Part shown: in pieces, positions 50,416-59,617 of the stretch
Numbering within the stretch: the first letter of the stretch is position 1
How the letters are laid out: each line of letters opens with the position of its first letter
Assembly: GCF_014698445.1 (NCBI RefSeq)
Contig: NZ_JACJSZ010000012.1
Span: 1-64,000 of the forward strand
Length of the DNA: 64,000 nt
Direction of reading: 5' to 3'
DNA from: Microcystis elabens FACHB-917
GTDB taxonomy: Bacteria; Cyanobacteriota; Cyanobacteriia; PCC-6307; Cyanobiaceae
Program-made: the position numbers and the translations under genes
The notes under the pieces: generated by a model
What the model saw: the letters and a program-made list of their open reading frames with translations, nothing else
Told to the model about the DNA's origin: nothing
Database searches by the model: none

Positions 50416-50937
50416 TCAGATTACACTGTTGGTCACAGTGGCAACAGCGTTTTTGCCCACTTCCAGAAACCCGTTGAGCCCGTTTGCTGAGAGATTGTCT
50501 ATTGAAACGGATACATTATCCTCCACAGTTGCGAAGGAAAAGGCTTCCCTAACAATTATGTCAGTGCCTACGGGCGTTGATGGGTTGAATTTGTTGTAAA
50601 TATATCCACCGCTGGACACGAATGTGGGATCGCCCAACAGGGTGACTCCATTGCCCAGAATATTTACCGACTCCGTGATGCGGCTAAGGAAGGAGGAAAT
50701 TACCGGCGTAGAGTCATCCACATTGATGGTGTTGCCGCTTACCAGTTGTAGGTCGATCGTGTCCAGCCCGGGATTGGTATTGGCCTGGTTGAGGGCCCAG
50801 GCGAAGCTGTTCGTCGTTGTCGCATCACCCCAGAACGACTCTGTCACGGTGAAAACAGCCGCAGAAGCAGGCAGGCACGCGCTGAATGGAATGCCGCTCA
50901 CCAGCATGCACGACCACAGGCGTTTGCGGATGTTCAT
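50416..50937 (-). pseudogene. Secreted beta-helix protein, N-terminal part
   Basis: 173 aa from the ATG at 50937. Signal peptide (CMLVSGIPFSACLPASAAVF), then choice-of-anchor style start FTVTESFWGDATTTNSFAWA LNQANTNPGLDTIDL and strands ending ATVTNSVI before TGA. The next codons, NTIFYGFGGRSAIDALEG, continue the domain. A single change TGG to TGA would explain the stop. Confidence 0.75.
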
Positions 50938-51095
50938 AACGGCATAAAAATTCTACCCGTATCTTACCCCCCCCCGAACCAGCCAAGCTTCTCGAATGCG
51001 TTGGCTTTTGTTGACAATCTGCGTTTTGATGACATGGGAGCTGCTCGTCTTGTTCTGGCGACGCGCTGCCGCAGTTATCGCTCTTCTTCGGAGAA

Positions 51096-51110
51096 GGGGG
51101 GCAGCCCCCC
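51096..51110 (-). terminator. Hairpin after the 117-aa gene
   Basis: GGGGGG-CAG-CCCCCC, then TTCTCC on the minus strand. Like the hairpin at 43802-43815. Confidence 0.5.
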
Positions 51111-51121
51111 GGTCCTGGCCC

Positions 51122-51475
51122 TCAGGCCATCTGCAGCCTCAGCTCAACCAGCGCCACACGATCAGCCTCCAGCCGGCAGCACTGCAGCAGCTCCTGCTGG
51201 GCCAGCAGCCGCTCATCGGGCACATCGACTCGCTTGAGGCACTGCTGGATCGACGCGATCACCTCCTCTTCCAGCAGGATGATTCCCCCCTCGCCATAGG
51301 GCTGCTCGATCCAGGTGCGCCGCAGCGGCAGCCCCCGCCGGCGCAGCAGGATTTCTTCAACCGAGCGCAGCGTCGACTCAAGCAGCAAAAACGGATCCTC
51401 TTCTGGTTTGCAGAACGCACCTTCCGGTGCGATGGGCCGGCAGAACGGAGAAGCCGCAGCAGAAAGCATGGCCAT
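51122..51475 (-). CDS. Hypothetical protein, duplicated family
   Basis: 117 aa. FLLLESTLRSVEEILLRRRG LPLRRTWIEQPYGEGGIILL EEEVIASIQQCLKRVD and a helical end LLAQQELLQCCRLEADRVAL. No known motif. The last about 27 residues recur in the small gene at 43828-43956. Function unknown. Confidence 0.55.
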   Translation of the reverse strand: MAMLSAAASPFCRPIAPEGAFCKPEEDPFLLLESTLRSVEEILLRRRGLPLRRTWIEQPYGEGGIILLEEEVIASIQQCLKRVDVPDERLLAQQELLQCCRLEADRVALVELRLQMA

Positions 51476-52379
51476 GGACTCGGCGCCGAGAGCGGCGCAG
51501 CGACGGGACTGATCCCAGCGGGGGCCTGACGACAGGAAGGCCCCAGACTGGAGAGGCCCGGAGCAAGGCGGCTACAACAGCCAGCACTCTGGATCTCACT
51601 CTCACTGGTGCCAGGGGCATGGCGGAGATGGATATGGAGCTGCTTGCTGCTCTGCTAGGTGGCCCGTGCCGACGCCTGCGGGATGCCAACCACCTCGATT
51701 CCCACAACATACTGGTGTGGGACCAGCAGCGCCAGCCCGCCATCGCGGCTTTGCCCTTTCTGGTGCTGCTCAGCCTCTACCCGTTCGGAGAGCAGGCAGG
51801 CAGCCACTGGAGCGGGCAGCCAAGCCAGCGAAATGGTCATCAGGTGGCTCAGTTCTCGGCGATGTCGCCTCGATGCCGATCTGCCAAACCTTCATCGCGA
51901 ATCTGCAGTGGCCACTGCACTGCGGAGCGCAAACTCGATGAGACGAAGGCGGGCGAAGACGTGGCGACTAGGGCCCTCCCGCTGCTGGTTGTGGTCCAGG
52001 TGGTGGACGAGCGGATGCTGGTGGCTGATGTGATAAACCGCTGGTGAGCGACATTAAGGTTACAACCAAGGTGTGACCAGAATCACATCTTTGTTCCCTA
52101 AAAAGAGCCCCGACAGGATGTTCTACCTTGCTAAAATTTTAAATTGAATCAAACAATGCAGTAACCCAATGGCTTAGGACGTCTGGTCCCATTGCTATAC
52201 GAGCTTTGCCATGCCCACGTTGACCGCGCTCCAGCAGTGCCGTCCCCCTGGGCCGTTCTCGGCAAGGGTTGCCCGGCCTGGGGTCGGTGAGTGATCGGCG
52301 ACTGCGCCGCCGACCAACGACGGAAGGCGGATGCATTGTCCAGCGCCAACTCCTAAGCCATCCCCCTCAGTCGCCATCC
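51476..52379. other. Long gap upstream of the CRP-like gene
   Basis: About 900 bp. Frames here are not convincing; the minus frame near 51655-51840 (SERVEAEQHQKGQSRDGGLA) could be a remnant, family unknown. After 52.05 kb the DNA becomes AT-rich. It contains a perfect CRP-type palindrome at 52072-52087. Confidence 0.4.
52072..52087. promoter_or_regulatory. Perfect CRP-type box TGTGA-N6-TCACA
   Basis: TGTGA-CCAGAA-TCACA, an exact match to the CRP/SyCRP1 consensus, 293 bp upstream of a cNMP-binding regulator frame. No E. coli-like promoter is clear near it. Confidence 0.6.
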
Positions 52380-52817
52380 ATGCAAGCAGAAACGAGCCCA
52401 GAATCAGGCGAGAACCCCTTCGGCTTCGAGTCTCTGAGATCTCTTCAGGATGGACGCTTCGAACAGACGTCCTACTCCCGCAGTCAGGTCCTGCTCAAGG
52501 AACGGGATTCCCTGAACGCCGAGCTGGTGATCATCGATGGTATTGTGAAAGTTCGCAGTTGTCTCTTTGATGGTAGCGAGAATGTACTGGGGATTCTCGT
52601 CAGCGGCGAATGCATCAGTATCGCCAGTGTATTCGGAGCTGTGCGTTCCTTGGGGGATGTGGTGTCAATTACCCCGCGGCGGCTAATCCGGCTCCCTTGG
52701 AGGCTTGCTTCTCCCGCCGCTGCCAGGCGGCTGCCCGGGTTGGCTATCGCCCGCTGCCAACCGGTCTGCTGGCTGCCTGCCACTACCGGTTCGGCACAAG
52801 CAGTCCGCCAGCGCTGA
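52380..52817 (+). pseudogene. CRP/FNR-like regulator, N-terminal cNMP domain with broken C-terminus
   Basis: From the ATG at 52380: ENPFGFESLRSLQDGRFEQT SYSRSQVLLKERDSLNAELV, IIDGIVKVRSCLFDGSENVL GILVSGECISIASVFGA. This is a cyclic-nucleotide-binding jelly roll. After about VVSITP the frame becomes Arg/Pro-rich nonsense; another frame reads PLEACFSRRCQAAARVG. No helix-turn-helix domain is found. So the DNA-binding half has been lost or scrambled. Confidence 0.6.
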
Positions 52818-55454
52818 TCGAGACACGCTGGCATCGCTGGTGCCCCGCACAACGGCGACTTCGAGCGCTTCAAACTTCCGACGGCCGAACTGGAGTTCAC
52901 CGACGTTGGCCGCTGGTTGGAGCAGGTGCTGCACCAGGGCCATGCGGCAGTGGGCGACTCGCCAAAGTTTGCCGGCCTGATGGATCTGCTGATTACCCAG
53001 GGGGATTGGTATGCGGCGGTGAGGCTGGCGGCTCAGCAGGTTTTCCCCCACGACGACCCCGCACCCTCTTTGGAGGAGCTGGAACGCTGAACGGCATCCT
53101 TCGAGGCGGGCTTCCAGGCGCTGCCGGCAGAGCAGCCCTCGACCGCCTTCGATCCCGCTGATCCCGCCGTTCATCAGCTCGCGGATCTGCTCCTGCTATG
53201 GCTCGCGAATGACGATCGGCTCCACCACCATGGCCAGAAGCAGCAGCGCCGCTGGATCGACGCCAGCATTGAAGCGTTTCTGCGCAACGATCCCGCTCGC
53301 GCGGTGATGCAGTTCATGGAGCTGGCCCGGGGCAGCTTCGGGCTGGTGGTGGTCTCCTCAACCTGGCCGGACCGGCTGGTGCTCGCCAGCCTCGGCCAGC
53401 CGATCACACTTGGATTCGATCCGGCAGCGCCGCAGGCGGTCTACGCCTCCGAACCGGCGGCGGTCGATGCCGTGCTGGCCGGAGTGCGTGGCGCCTACCG
53501 GATCGACCTCGATCAAAACGCGGGTGAGATGGCGGTGCTCGCCTGCGCCGAGCTCTTCCTCCATTCCCTCTCGCAGGGGCGGGAGGTGCCGGATCGGGAG
53601 CGGCTGGAGCGCCGCCACTTCCATGGACAGGATCCAGCTGGTACTACGGCCAATGCCCACCGCTCCTCCGGCCGTCGTGCCGCCGGCCGCCGCCCTGACC
53701 CGGTGGGCGACGACCTGCGTTCGATCCCCGGGCTGCTGGCTGCGATTCGCAACGACTGGATCGATCCCGGTTCCGCCAACCGACAGAGCGCTGACCACCT
53801 GGCCCAGTTCCTGATTGCCAAGGCGGCCCACCTGGCCCAGAAGCAGGCGGTGCTCAGCGGAATAAGGCTGGATCCGACCCTGGCGAAATCGCGCCACGTG
53901 GACCTGCTGATCACCGGGGTTGAGACCAGCCTCTGGCTGGGGGAGCAGTTTGCCCGCGATCTGCAGAGCCTGATGCCCCTTCTGAGCGTGCGGGCCCTCT
54001 CCGCCGACGCGGTGCTGCAACACCTGCAGTACGACATCGAAACGCTGGGTCTCGCCCGTCAGTCGATCGTGCTGGTGCTCACCCATTCCGGCCAGACCTT
54101 TGCCAGCCGCCAGGTCGCGGAAACCTGCGACCTGCTGGTGCGTCAGGAGGTGATTCGTGAGCTGTTCGTACTCACTGGTGAACCCACCAGCTTCCTGGGA
54201 TCGCCGCTGCTGGAGGTGCTGGCTCCAGGCGAGCCGTTCTGCCGCCGGCTGTTCACCACCGGCGCCGGACGCCGACTCGCCGAACCGGCCACGGCCACTG
54301 TGGCCGCGATGAACCAGACACTCACCGAACTGTTGTTCTGCCTCTGCCGCCAGGTGCAGCAGGCCTTTCCGGACCAGCTTCCCCTTGGGCTGCGGCTTCC
54401 CTCTGAAGGCCTGATTGCCCTGGAGGATATGGAGGGCCATCTCTTCCTCGAAGACGTGGCCACAATCGTCGGCGCTGACGCCACTGGGCTACGGCGGCCT
54501 ACCGAAGTGTCCCAACAGCTGCGCCGCACGGGGCGGCGCAGGGCCCTCCACGTGCTCGAAACACCTGCCGCCTGGTTGATCCATGCGCTCTACATCCTGG
54601 CCAGCGTGGGGGTCTCCATGCCCCTGTTCCGCACCCTGATCAACGCGGCATTGCCGTTGTTCGGGGGAGGGGAACGGTTGGACGATGTGCTTCTCGCTGT
54701 GAGTATGTCCGCCGATGTTGCCCTCTATGTGTTTGGTCCCTGGGTATGGACACTTGGGCTACGGCTGATCCAGGGCCGCCCACTTCTGGCCCGCACCGGT
54801 CGCCGCACCGTTGTGATCGGCGAGACCGAGGGGGTGTACCAGCTGCTGGTGAACTATCTGAGCAAGTTGTTTGCCCTCAGCTTCGGTATCGCCGCCGTCG
54901 ACGTGCAGGGGGCTGATCCTGTCGATCACTTCCTGCACATCCAGGCCCACCGGGTGGTGCGTGGGACCTTGGTTTATCTGGAAGTGCCCGATGGACGCTG
55001 CGGCAAAGGGCAGGAGTCCCTGGTGCAGGCAACGATTTTAGCTGGGCGTATGGCCGATGGTATCCTCCACCTTGGGGTCGGCCCGGAAATTGTGGCCGTT
55101 GGCTCAGACCCCCGGCTGCGGCAGGAGGCCTTCAGTGAAGAGATTGTGCTTCCCTGCCCGACCGCTCCCCGACCTGGGAGTGAGCCCCCCGATCTCGGGA
55201 TTGGATTCGAAGAGCTGCGTGAATCCCGTTTCGGAAAGTTCCGCCGACTGCTGGCCGCTTACGTGCTGTTTTGGGCGATGGGCCGTCGCGTGGCCGCCCT
55301 GCCGTTGATCGGTTTCGACTGCTGGCGCTCCCAGAGCCGCACCAAGGTGATGACCACCTCCTCCCCCATCTCGGCCGCCCGTCTCGATCTCACTGAAATT
55401 GAGGAGATCCGGGAGCTGGCACTGGAGGATCTTTCCCGCCGGGAGCAGAGCTGA
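52818..55454 (+). pseudogene. GlmS-like protein: class II glutamine amidotransferase + SIS + membrane region, broken at the 5' end
   Basis: The frame opens at 52818 and reads AGAPHNGDFERFKLPTAELE (HNGDF of class II amidotransferases), then a TGA at 53088-53090 in phase, then 788 open codons (first ATG 53304). Later: GSFGLVVVSSTWPDRLVLAS LGQPITLG and AVYASEPAAVDAV (amidotransferase), LLITGVETSLWLGEQFARDL and LVLTHSGQTFASRQVA (SIS sugar-isomerase fold), then about 3-4 hydrophobic spans (LIHALYILASVGVSMPLF, ALYVFGPWVWTLGL). The N-terminal catalytic Cys region is absent. An unusual membrane-anchored GlmS relative; the upstream part is decayed. Confidence 0.7.
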
Positions 55455-55467
55455 GCTTCAGCTGATC

Positions 55468-56868
55468 TCACCTGAGCAGCCGCCGTACCAGGGGCAACTT
55501 GCCGGCGTAGGGGGGATAGCGCAGGGGAACATCCAGCCAGAACAGACGCCGCAGCACGCTGCGGCAGTGGGAAAAGGTGAGAAACCCCGCTTCCCCGTGG
55601 TAGCTGCCCATGCCGCTCTCCCCCACGCCGCCGAAGGGCAGCTGGCTGGAGCCGGCCTGCATCACCACATCGTTGAAGCACACTCCCCCCGAGCTGGTTT
55701 GCTCCAGCACCTGGCGCTGGGCCTGGCGGTTGTTGGTGAACAGGTAGAGCGCCAGGGGCTTGGGCCGGCTGCGGATCTCCCGGCAGGCGGCGGCCAGATC
55801 CGGCACGGTCTGCATCGGCAGCAGGGGCCCGAAGATCTCCTCCTGCATCAGGGGATCGTTGCCGCTCTCCACCGTCACCAGGGTGGGCTCGATGCGGCGG
55901 CGTGCCGGATCACAGCGGCCGCCATGGAGGATCTGCCCGCGCTGGCGGGCACCCTCCAGCAGGCCATGGAGCCGCTCGAACTGGGCCTGATTCACGATCG
56001 CGCCCAGGTCGGGGCTCTGGAGCGGATCGCTGCCGTAGAAGCGCTCCAGCTCGGCGGCGATCGCCGCCACCAGGGGCTCGCGCACGGCCGGCTCCACCAG
56101 CACGTGGTCCGGGGCGATGCAGGTCTGGCCGGCATTGAGGCTGCGGCCCCAGGCAAGTCGCCGCGCAGTCACGGCCAGATCGGCATCGGCCAGCACCACC
56201 GCCGGACTCTTGCCGCCCAGCTCCAGGGTGACGGGGGTGAGGTGGCGGGCCGCCGCCGCCATCACCAGCCGGCCCACCCGGCCGCCGCCGGTAAAGAAGA
56301 TGTGGTCGAACTGCTCCTCCAGCAGCCGGGCCGCCACGCTGCCGTCGCCGCACACCACCTGCACCACCTCCGGGGGGAAGCTGCGGCCGATGGCAGCGGC
56401 GATCAGCTCTGCGGTGCGGGGGGCGTGTTCGGAGGGCTTGAGCACCACGGTGTTGCCGGCGGCCAGGGCGCTCACCAGCGGGTGCAGACAGAGCTGGAAG
56501 GGGTAGTTCCAGGGCCCGATGATCAGCACGCAGCCCAGGGGTTCGGCCTGCTGGAAGGCCTGGCCCGGCCGCAGGGGCAGGTCGAGGGGCAGCCGCCGCG
56601 GCGCCATCCAGCGGCGCAGGCGGCGGCGGCTGAGGCGCAGCTCCTGGCGGATGGCCACCAGCTCGAAGCTGGCCTCCAGGGCCGGTTTGCCCAGGTCGGC
56701 GGCCAGGGCCTCCAGCACGGCGTCGGCCTCCCGCTCCAGCAGCGCCTCCAGCCGCTCCAGCTGCTCCAGCCGCCAGGCCAGCGGGCGGGTGTACCCCTCG
56801 CTTACGGGGGCCCGCAACTGGGCCACCGACAAGGCGAGGGGGGAGGGCAGATCCACGGCGACAGTCAT
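55468..56868 (-). CDS. Class 3 aldehyde dehydrogenase
   Basis: 466 aa from the ATG at 56868 (a longer frame upstream lacks family similarity). NAD(P)-binding GCVLIIGPWNYPFQLCLHPL and FFTGGGRVGRLVMAAAARHL, catalytic Glu in VTLELGGKSPAVVL and Cys in GQTCIAPDHVLVEP, then EEIFGPLLPM. The C-terminal GVGESGMGSYHGEAGFLTFS HCRSVL is typical of the class 3 group that oxidises fatty aldehydes, relevant for alkane/alkene or lipid-aldehyde removal. 13 bp from the convergent GlmS-like gene. Confidence 0.93.
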   Translation of the reverse strand: MTVAVDLPSPLALSVAQLRAPVSEGYTRPLAWRLEQLERLEALLEREADAVLEALAADLGKPALEASFELVAIRQELRLSRRRLRRWMAPRRLPLDLPLRPGQAFQQAEPLGCVLIIGPWNYPFQLCLHPLVSALAAGNTVVLKPSEHAPRTAELIAAAIGRSFPPEVVQVVCGDGSVAARLLEEQFDHIFFTGGGRVGRLVMAAAARHLTPVTLELGGKSPAVVLADADLAVTARRLAWGRSLNAGQTCIAPDHVLVEPAVREPLVAAIAAELERFYGSDPLQSPDLGAIVNQAQFERLHGLLEGARQRGQILHGGRCDPARRRIEPTLVTVESGNDPLMQEEIFGPLLPMQTVPDLAAACREIRSRPKPLALYLFTNNRQAQRQVLEQTSSGGVCFNDVVMQAGSSQLPFGGVGESGMGSYHGEAGFLTFSHCRSVLRRLFWLDVPLRYPPYAGKLPLVRRLLR

Positions 56869-57053
56869 CAGGGGCGTGCTGGTGCGTCCAACCTGGCCAA
56901 CCCTCCCATCAGCTGGAATGGGGACAGAGTATTCGTATTTTCCACATATCCGCTTTCTCATTCTGGTTGATTGAAACATTGTGCGCCGCTGCCACGGGTT
57001 GCAGAAGCGGCTGAGCGAGGATTCATGTCATCAAATTCCTGGAAACAAGCCCC

Positions 57054-57788
57054 TCAGCTGCAATGCCGGGCCGCCGCCGCCCTTGCCCCATGGGCCGGGA
57101 AGGTGACCACGAGGGAGCGCCCGGCCTGGGCGCAGAGCGGCAACCCCCAGCGCCCGCCGCAGCTGATGCACTGGACCTTGCAGCCGCCTTTTCCCCGCCG
57201 GCTGGCGGGACAGGCCACGAAGCGCACGCCCTCATGGCGGAACACCGCCGGCGCATCGGGCGGCACCACGCAGACCGCCGGGATGCCTTGGCGCATCAAG
57301 GCCGCCGACGCGCTGCGGGATTCAGTGGAGGCATTGACCACCAGCCCCCTGGTGGCTGCCTGCCGCAATGCGGCTTGATTCTCTGGGCTCATCGGGAAGT
57401 GGGTGAATGACCAGGCCGCCCGCAGATGCCGGGTGGCCCGGGCCAGCTGGAGCAAGAGGGCCTGATCGATGCGCAGCGGATTGGCCGGATCGGGCCATTG
57501 ATCGCCGGCCACGCAGTGGCGGAACAGGATCCCGGCCGGCAGCGCCAGCACCTGCTTGATGAAAGCCGCCGCCGGCGGGCCGCTCTCGCCCCGGCTGAGC
57601 CGATCCCAGTGCAACCGCGTGTGGAAGCCAGCCTCGGCATAGCAGCCCTGATCGCCGGCCAGGGGGCAGCTGGAGGGGCAGGTGCGCCGGCTGGTGCTGG
57701 AGACAGCGATCGGGCCGGTTTTGCCGTTGTCAGACGGGAAGGACAGGGAGGCACGGTGGGACTCGGCAGCAGCCACGGGAGGAGTGAC
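57054..57788 (-). CDS. Phage/plasmid-type protein with Cys clusters (DUF7227-like)
   Basis: 244 aa from the GTG at 57788; the frame runs to 57833. SSTSRRTCPSSCPLAGDQGC YAEAGFHTRLHWDRLSRG, LPAGILFRHCVAGDQWPD, AWSFTHFPMSPENQAALRQA and RFVACPASRRGKGGCKVQCI SCGG, ending VVTFPAHGARA. I know this layout from phage-borne proteins of unknown function (DUF7227-like); the Cys may hold a metal cluster. Name uncertain, family likeness moderate. Confidence 0.65.
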   Translation of the reverse strand, partial: VTPPVAAAESHRASLSFPSDNGKTGPIAVSSTSRRTCPSSCPLAGDQGCYAEAGFHTRLHWDRLSRGESGPPAAAFIKQVLALPAGILFRHCVAGDQWPDPANPLRIDQALLLQLARATRHLRAAWSFTHFPMSPENQAALRQAATRGLVVNASTESRSASAALMRQGIPAVCVVPPDAPAVFRHEGVRFVACPASRRGKGGCKVQCISCGGRWGLPLCAQAGRSLVVTFPAHGARAAAARHCS

Positions 57789-57954
57789 GCAGGACCCGCC
57801 CTGCAGCCGCGCCGCCAGGCAAGGGCCAGCCACCCCCCAATGGCGGAGCGCAGCGGAGCCGAACGTCCAGCCCGGCTGGCTGGTGAAACCCTTGCCCAGG
57901 CGCGGAGCATGGAAGGGCCTGCGGCACCGACCTCAAAGCGCAGGCGAGGGCTCC

Positions 57955-58192
57955 TCAGCGGATGGCGTCCACCACCACCGCCCAACCCTTGCCCGGGGCA
58001 TAGCGGTAGGCACCGCTGCCGATCGGCTCCACCATCCAGCGCTTCCCGTAGCCGCAGGCCCGCGCAGCGGTAGTTCTGCCGGCTGAACCGCAGCCCCATG
58101 CCCCTGCTGTTGAGGGTTGGTGCCATGGATCAGATTGGGCTCACCCCAGGGGTCGTTGACCACCACCTGGGTGGGGGTGTGGCCGATCACTA
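57955..58192 (-). pseudogene. Frameshifted tail of the endolysin (C39-like peptidase end)
   Basis: Just after the stop of the 58193-59311 frame, a neighbouring frame reads HWLIVIGHTPTQVVVNDPWG EPNLIHGT, the His and Asn/Asp motifs of a papain-like peptidase; another frame then gives RWMVEPIGSGAYRYAPGKGW and a TGA at 57955. At least two one-base changes separate these from the main gene. Confidence 0.7.
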
Positions 58193-59311
58193 TCAGCCAG
58201 TGCCCGAGCCGGTGGGGCGATCGACCGGGCCGCGGTGGAGGTAGCCGCAGGGAATGGGGATTCCGCGGGCGATCTGCTGCTCGATCAGCTGGAAGTCAGC
58301 GTTCTGCACCAGCCGGGGCGACACGCCGAAATGGGCCAGGGCGCGGATCTGGGCGTTGGCGTCGGTGGTGTCGCCAAAGCGCTGCACCACCGCCAGGTAT
58401 TGGTCGTCGCCATTGGCGCCCTGGAGAGTGCCGGGCTTGATGGCCTCCAGCAACATGGCGCAGCTGGACGAGAAGCAGGTGCGATCGCGCTGGGCGAGCT
58501 GGGCTGAATCGCGCTGACTGAACCGGGGCACTCCCACCAGCGGGTTGGGGTGACTGCTCACCTGGCTGGGGCTCACCCGATCGGGTGATGGCGGGCTCCC
58601 CTGATCGGGTGAGGAGGGCGAGGCGCTCCAGAGAGCCCCTTCTGCCTTGCGGCGGCGCCGGAGGCCGGCTTCGCTGGGGCCGCCGGGGTTCACGTAGAGC
58701 ATCAAGGCGGCGGGCACCGCCTCCAGCTGGCCTGCTTTCAAGGCCTTGCTGAGGGTGTCGAACCTCTGGGCACCAAACCAGCGGGGGCCGCAGTTGTAGG
58801 TGAACGACAGCAGGGCCGCCTGACGGTTCACAGACAGCGCCTTGTAGATGGGGATGCAGTCGCGCAGCCGCCGCCAGTCGTCCTCAAGCCGGCTGCGCAG
58901 CAGGGCAACTCCTTCGGAGAAGGCTGCGCCTACGGCCTCCTCCTGGCTGATCTGGTCCCCCTCCTTGAACAGCCGCCCCTGCGAATCACGGGTGCTTCCC
59001 CAGCCGATCGTCCAGGGCTCTGCGCCGGTCTCGGGATCGGGGTAGGCCGTGAGCCGGCAGCCCTCGAACTCCTTCACCAGGGGAAGAGCAACAGCGACGG
59101 CAGCGGGGATGTCGGCCAGCGGAGCCGACCCACCTTCGGCGGCAGGAGCCTGGCGGGCAGTCCAGAGCCGCCGCAGGGTGCCGCCCTCCTCCAGGGCCTG
59201 GGGTTCATGGGTCACCAGCTGCTCGAGCACCGCCAGCAACCAGGCCAGGTGATGCGGGAGCTCTGGGTCGAAGTGCTCGACGTAGTCGCCGGCAGGAATA
59301 GGGCCACTCAT
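58193..59311 (-). CDS. Phage endolysin: GH24 lysozyme + C39-like peptidase (truncated by frameshift)
   Basis: 372 aa. GH24 domain about 75-230: KEFEGCRLTAYPDPETGAEP WTIGWGST has the catalytic Glu and the Y-x-D ... TIGxG pattern, then LSFTYNCGPRWFG. A Ser/Pro linker follows, then a peptidase-like domain LVGVPRFSQRDSAQLAQRDR TCFSSSCAMLLEAI (catalytic Cys) up to RPTGSGTG and a stop. The His motif continues in another frame. No signal peptide. The lysozyme part could still be active; it would cleave peptidoglycan. Confidence 0.88.
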   Translation of the reverse strand: MSGPIPAGDYVEHFDPELPHHLAWLLAVLEQLVTHEPQALEEGGTLRRLWTARQAPAAEGGSAPLADIPAAVAVALPLVKEFEGCRLTAYPDPETGAEPWTIGWGSTRDSQGRLFKEGDQISQEEAVGAAFSEGVALLRSRLEDDWRRLRDCIPIYKALSVNRQAALLSFTYNCGPRWFGAQRFDTLSKALKAGQLEAVPAALMLYVNPGGPSEAGLRRRRKAEGALWSASPSSPDQGSPPSPDRVSPSQVSSHPNPLVGVPRFSQRDSAQLAQRDRTCFSSSCAMLLEAIKPGTLQGANGDDQYLAVVQRFGDTTDANAQIRALAHFGVSPRLVQNADFQLIEQQIARGIPIPCGYLHRGPVDRPTGSGTG

Positions 59312-59553
59312 CGGAACACCCCCCGCCGGCCAGGCGCCAAGGCCGGCTGGGTCTTGGCGACTGCGGTCTGCATGCCGGAGGAGAAGAACAGGGCGAGAGC
59401 CGGGCTGCGCGACCGGCAGGCATTCACCTGGCGGGGCGCCTGGATCCAGTTCGGCAGCTCACAGGCGCCATCGAAGGCGGTCGAGAAGACGATCTGACCG
59501 GTGAGTAGGCCGTTTGACGCGGCCGCACCGAGCAGCCGCAGCAGGGGGGTCAT
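59308..59553 (-). CDS. Small hypothetical protein upstream of endolysin
   Basis: 81 aa from the ATG at 59553; its stop overlaps the endolysin ATG (ATGA). LLRLLGAAASNGLLTGQIVF, TAFDGACELPNWIQAPRQVN and ALALFFSSGMQTAVAKTQ. One weak hydrophobic part; not a clear holin. Coupled to the lysozyme. Confidence 0.5.
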   Translation of the reverse strand: MTPLLRLLGAAASNGLLTGQIVFSTAFDGACELPNWIQAPRQVNACRSRSPALALFFSSGMQTAVAKTQPALAPGRRGVFR

Positions 59554-59617
59554 GGAGCCAGAAGGTGGCGGGTCCTCTGGCTCTTGCCACACGCCTGGCA
59601 GGAATCCCGTGGGGGCC

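Noticed and set aside
49375-53090. TGA as selenocysteine or reassigned Trp codon in two genes
   Set aside because: Many genes in the window end properly with TGA and no selenocysteine element is evident; nonsense mutations or sequence errors are simpler.
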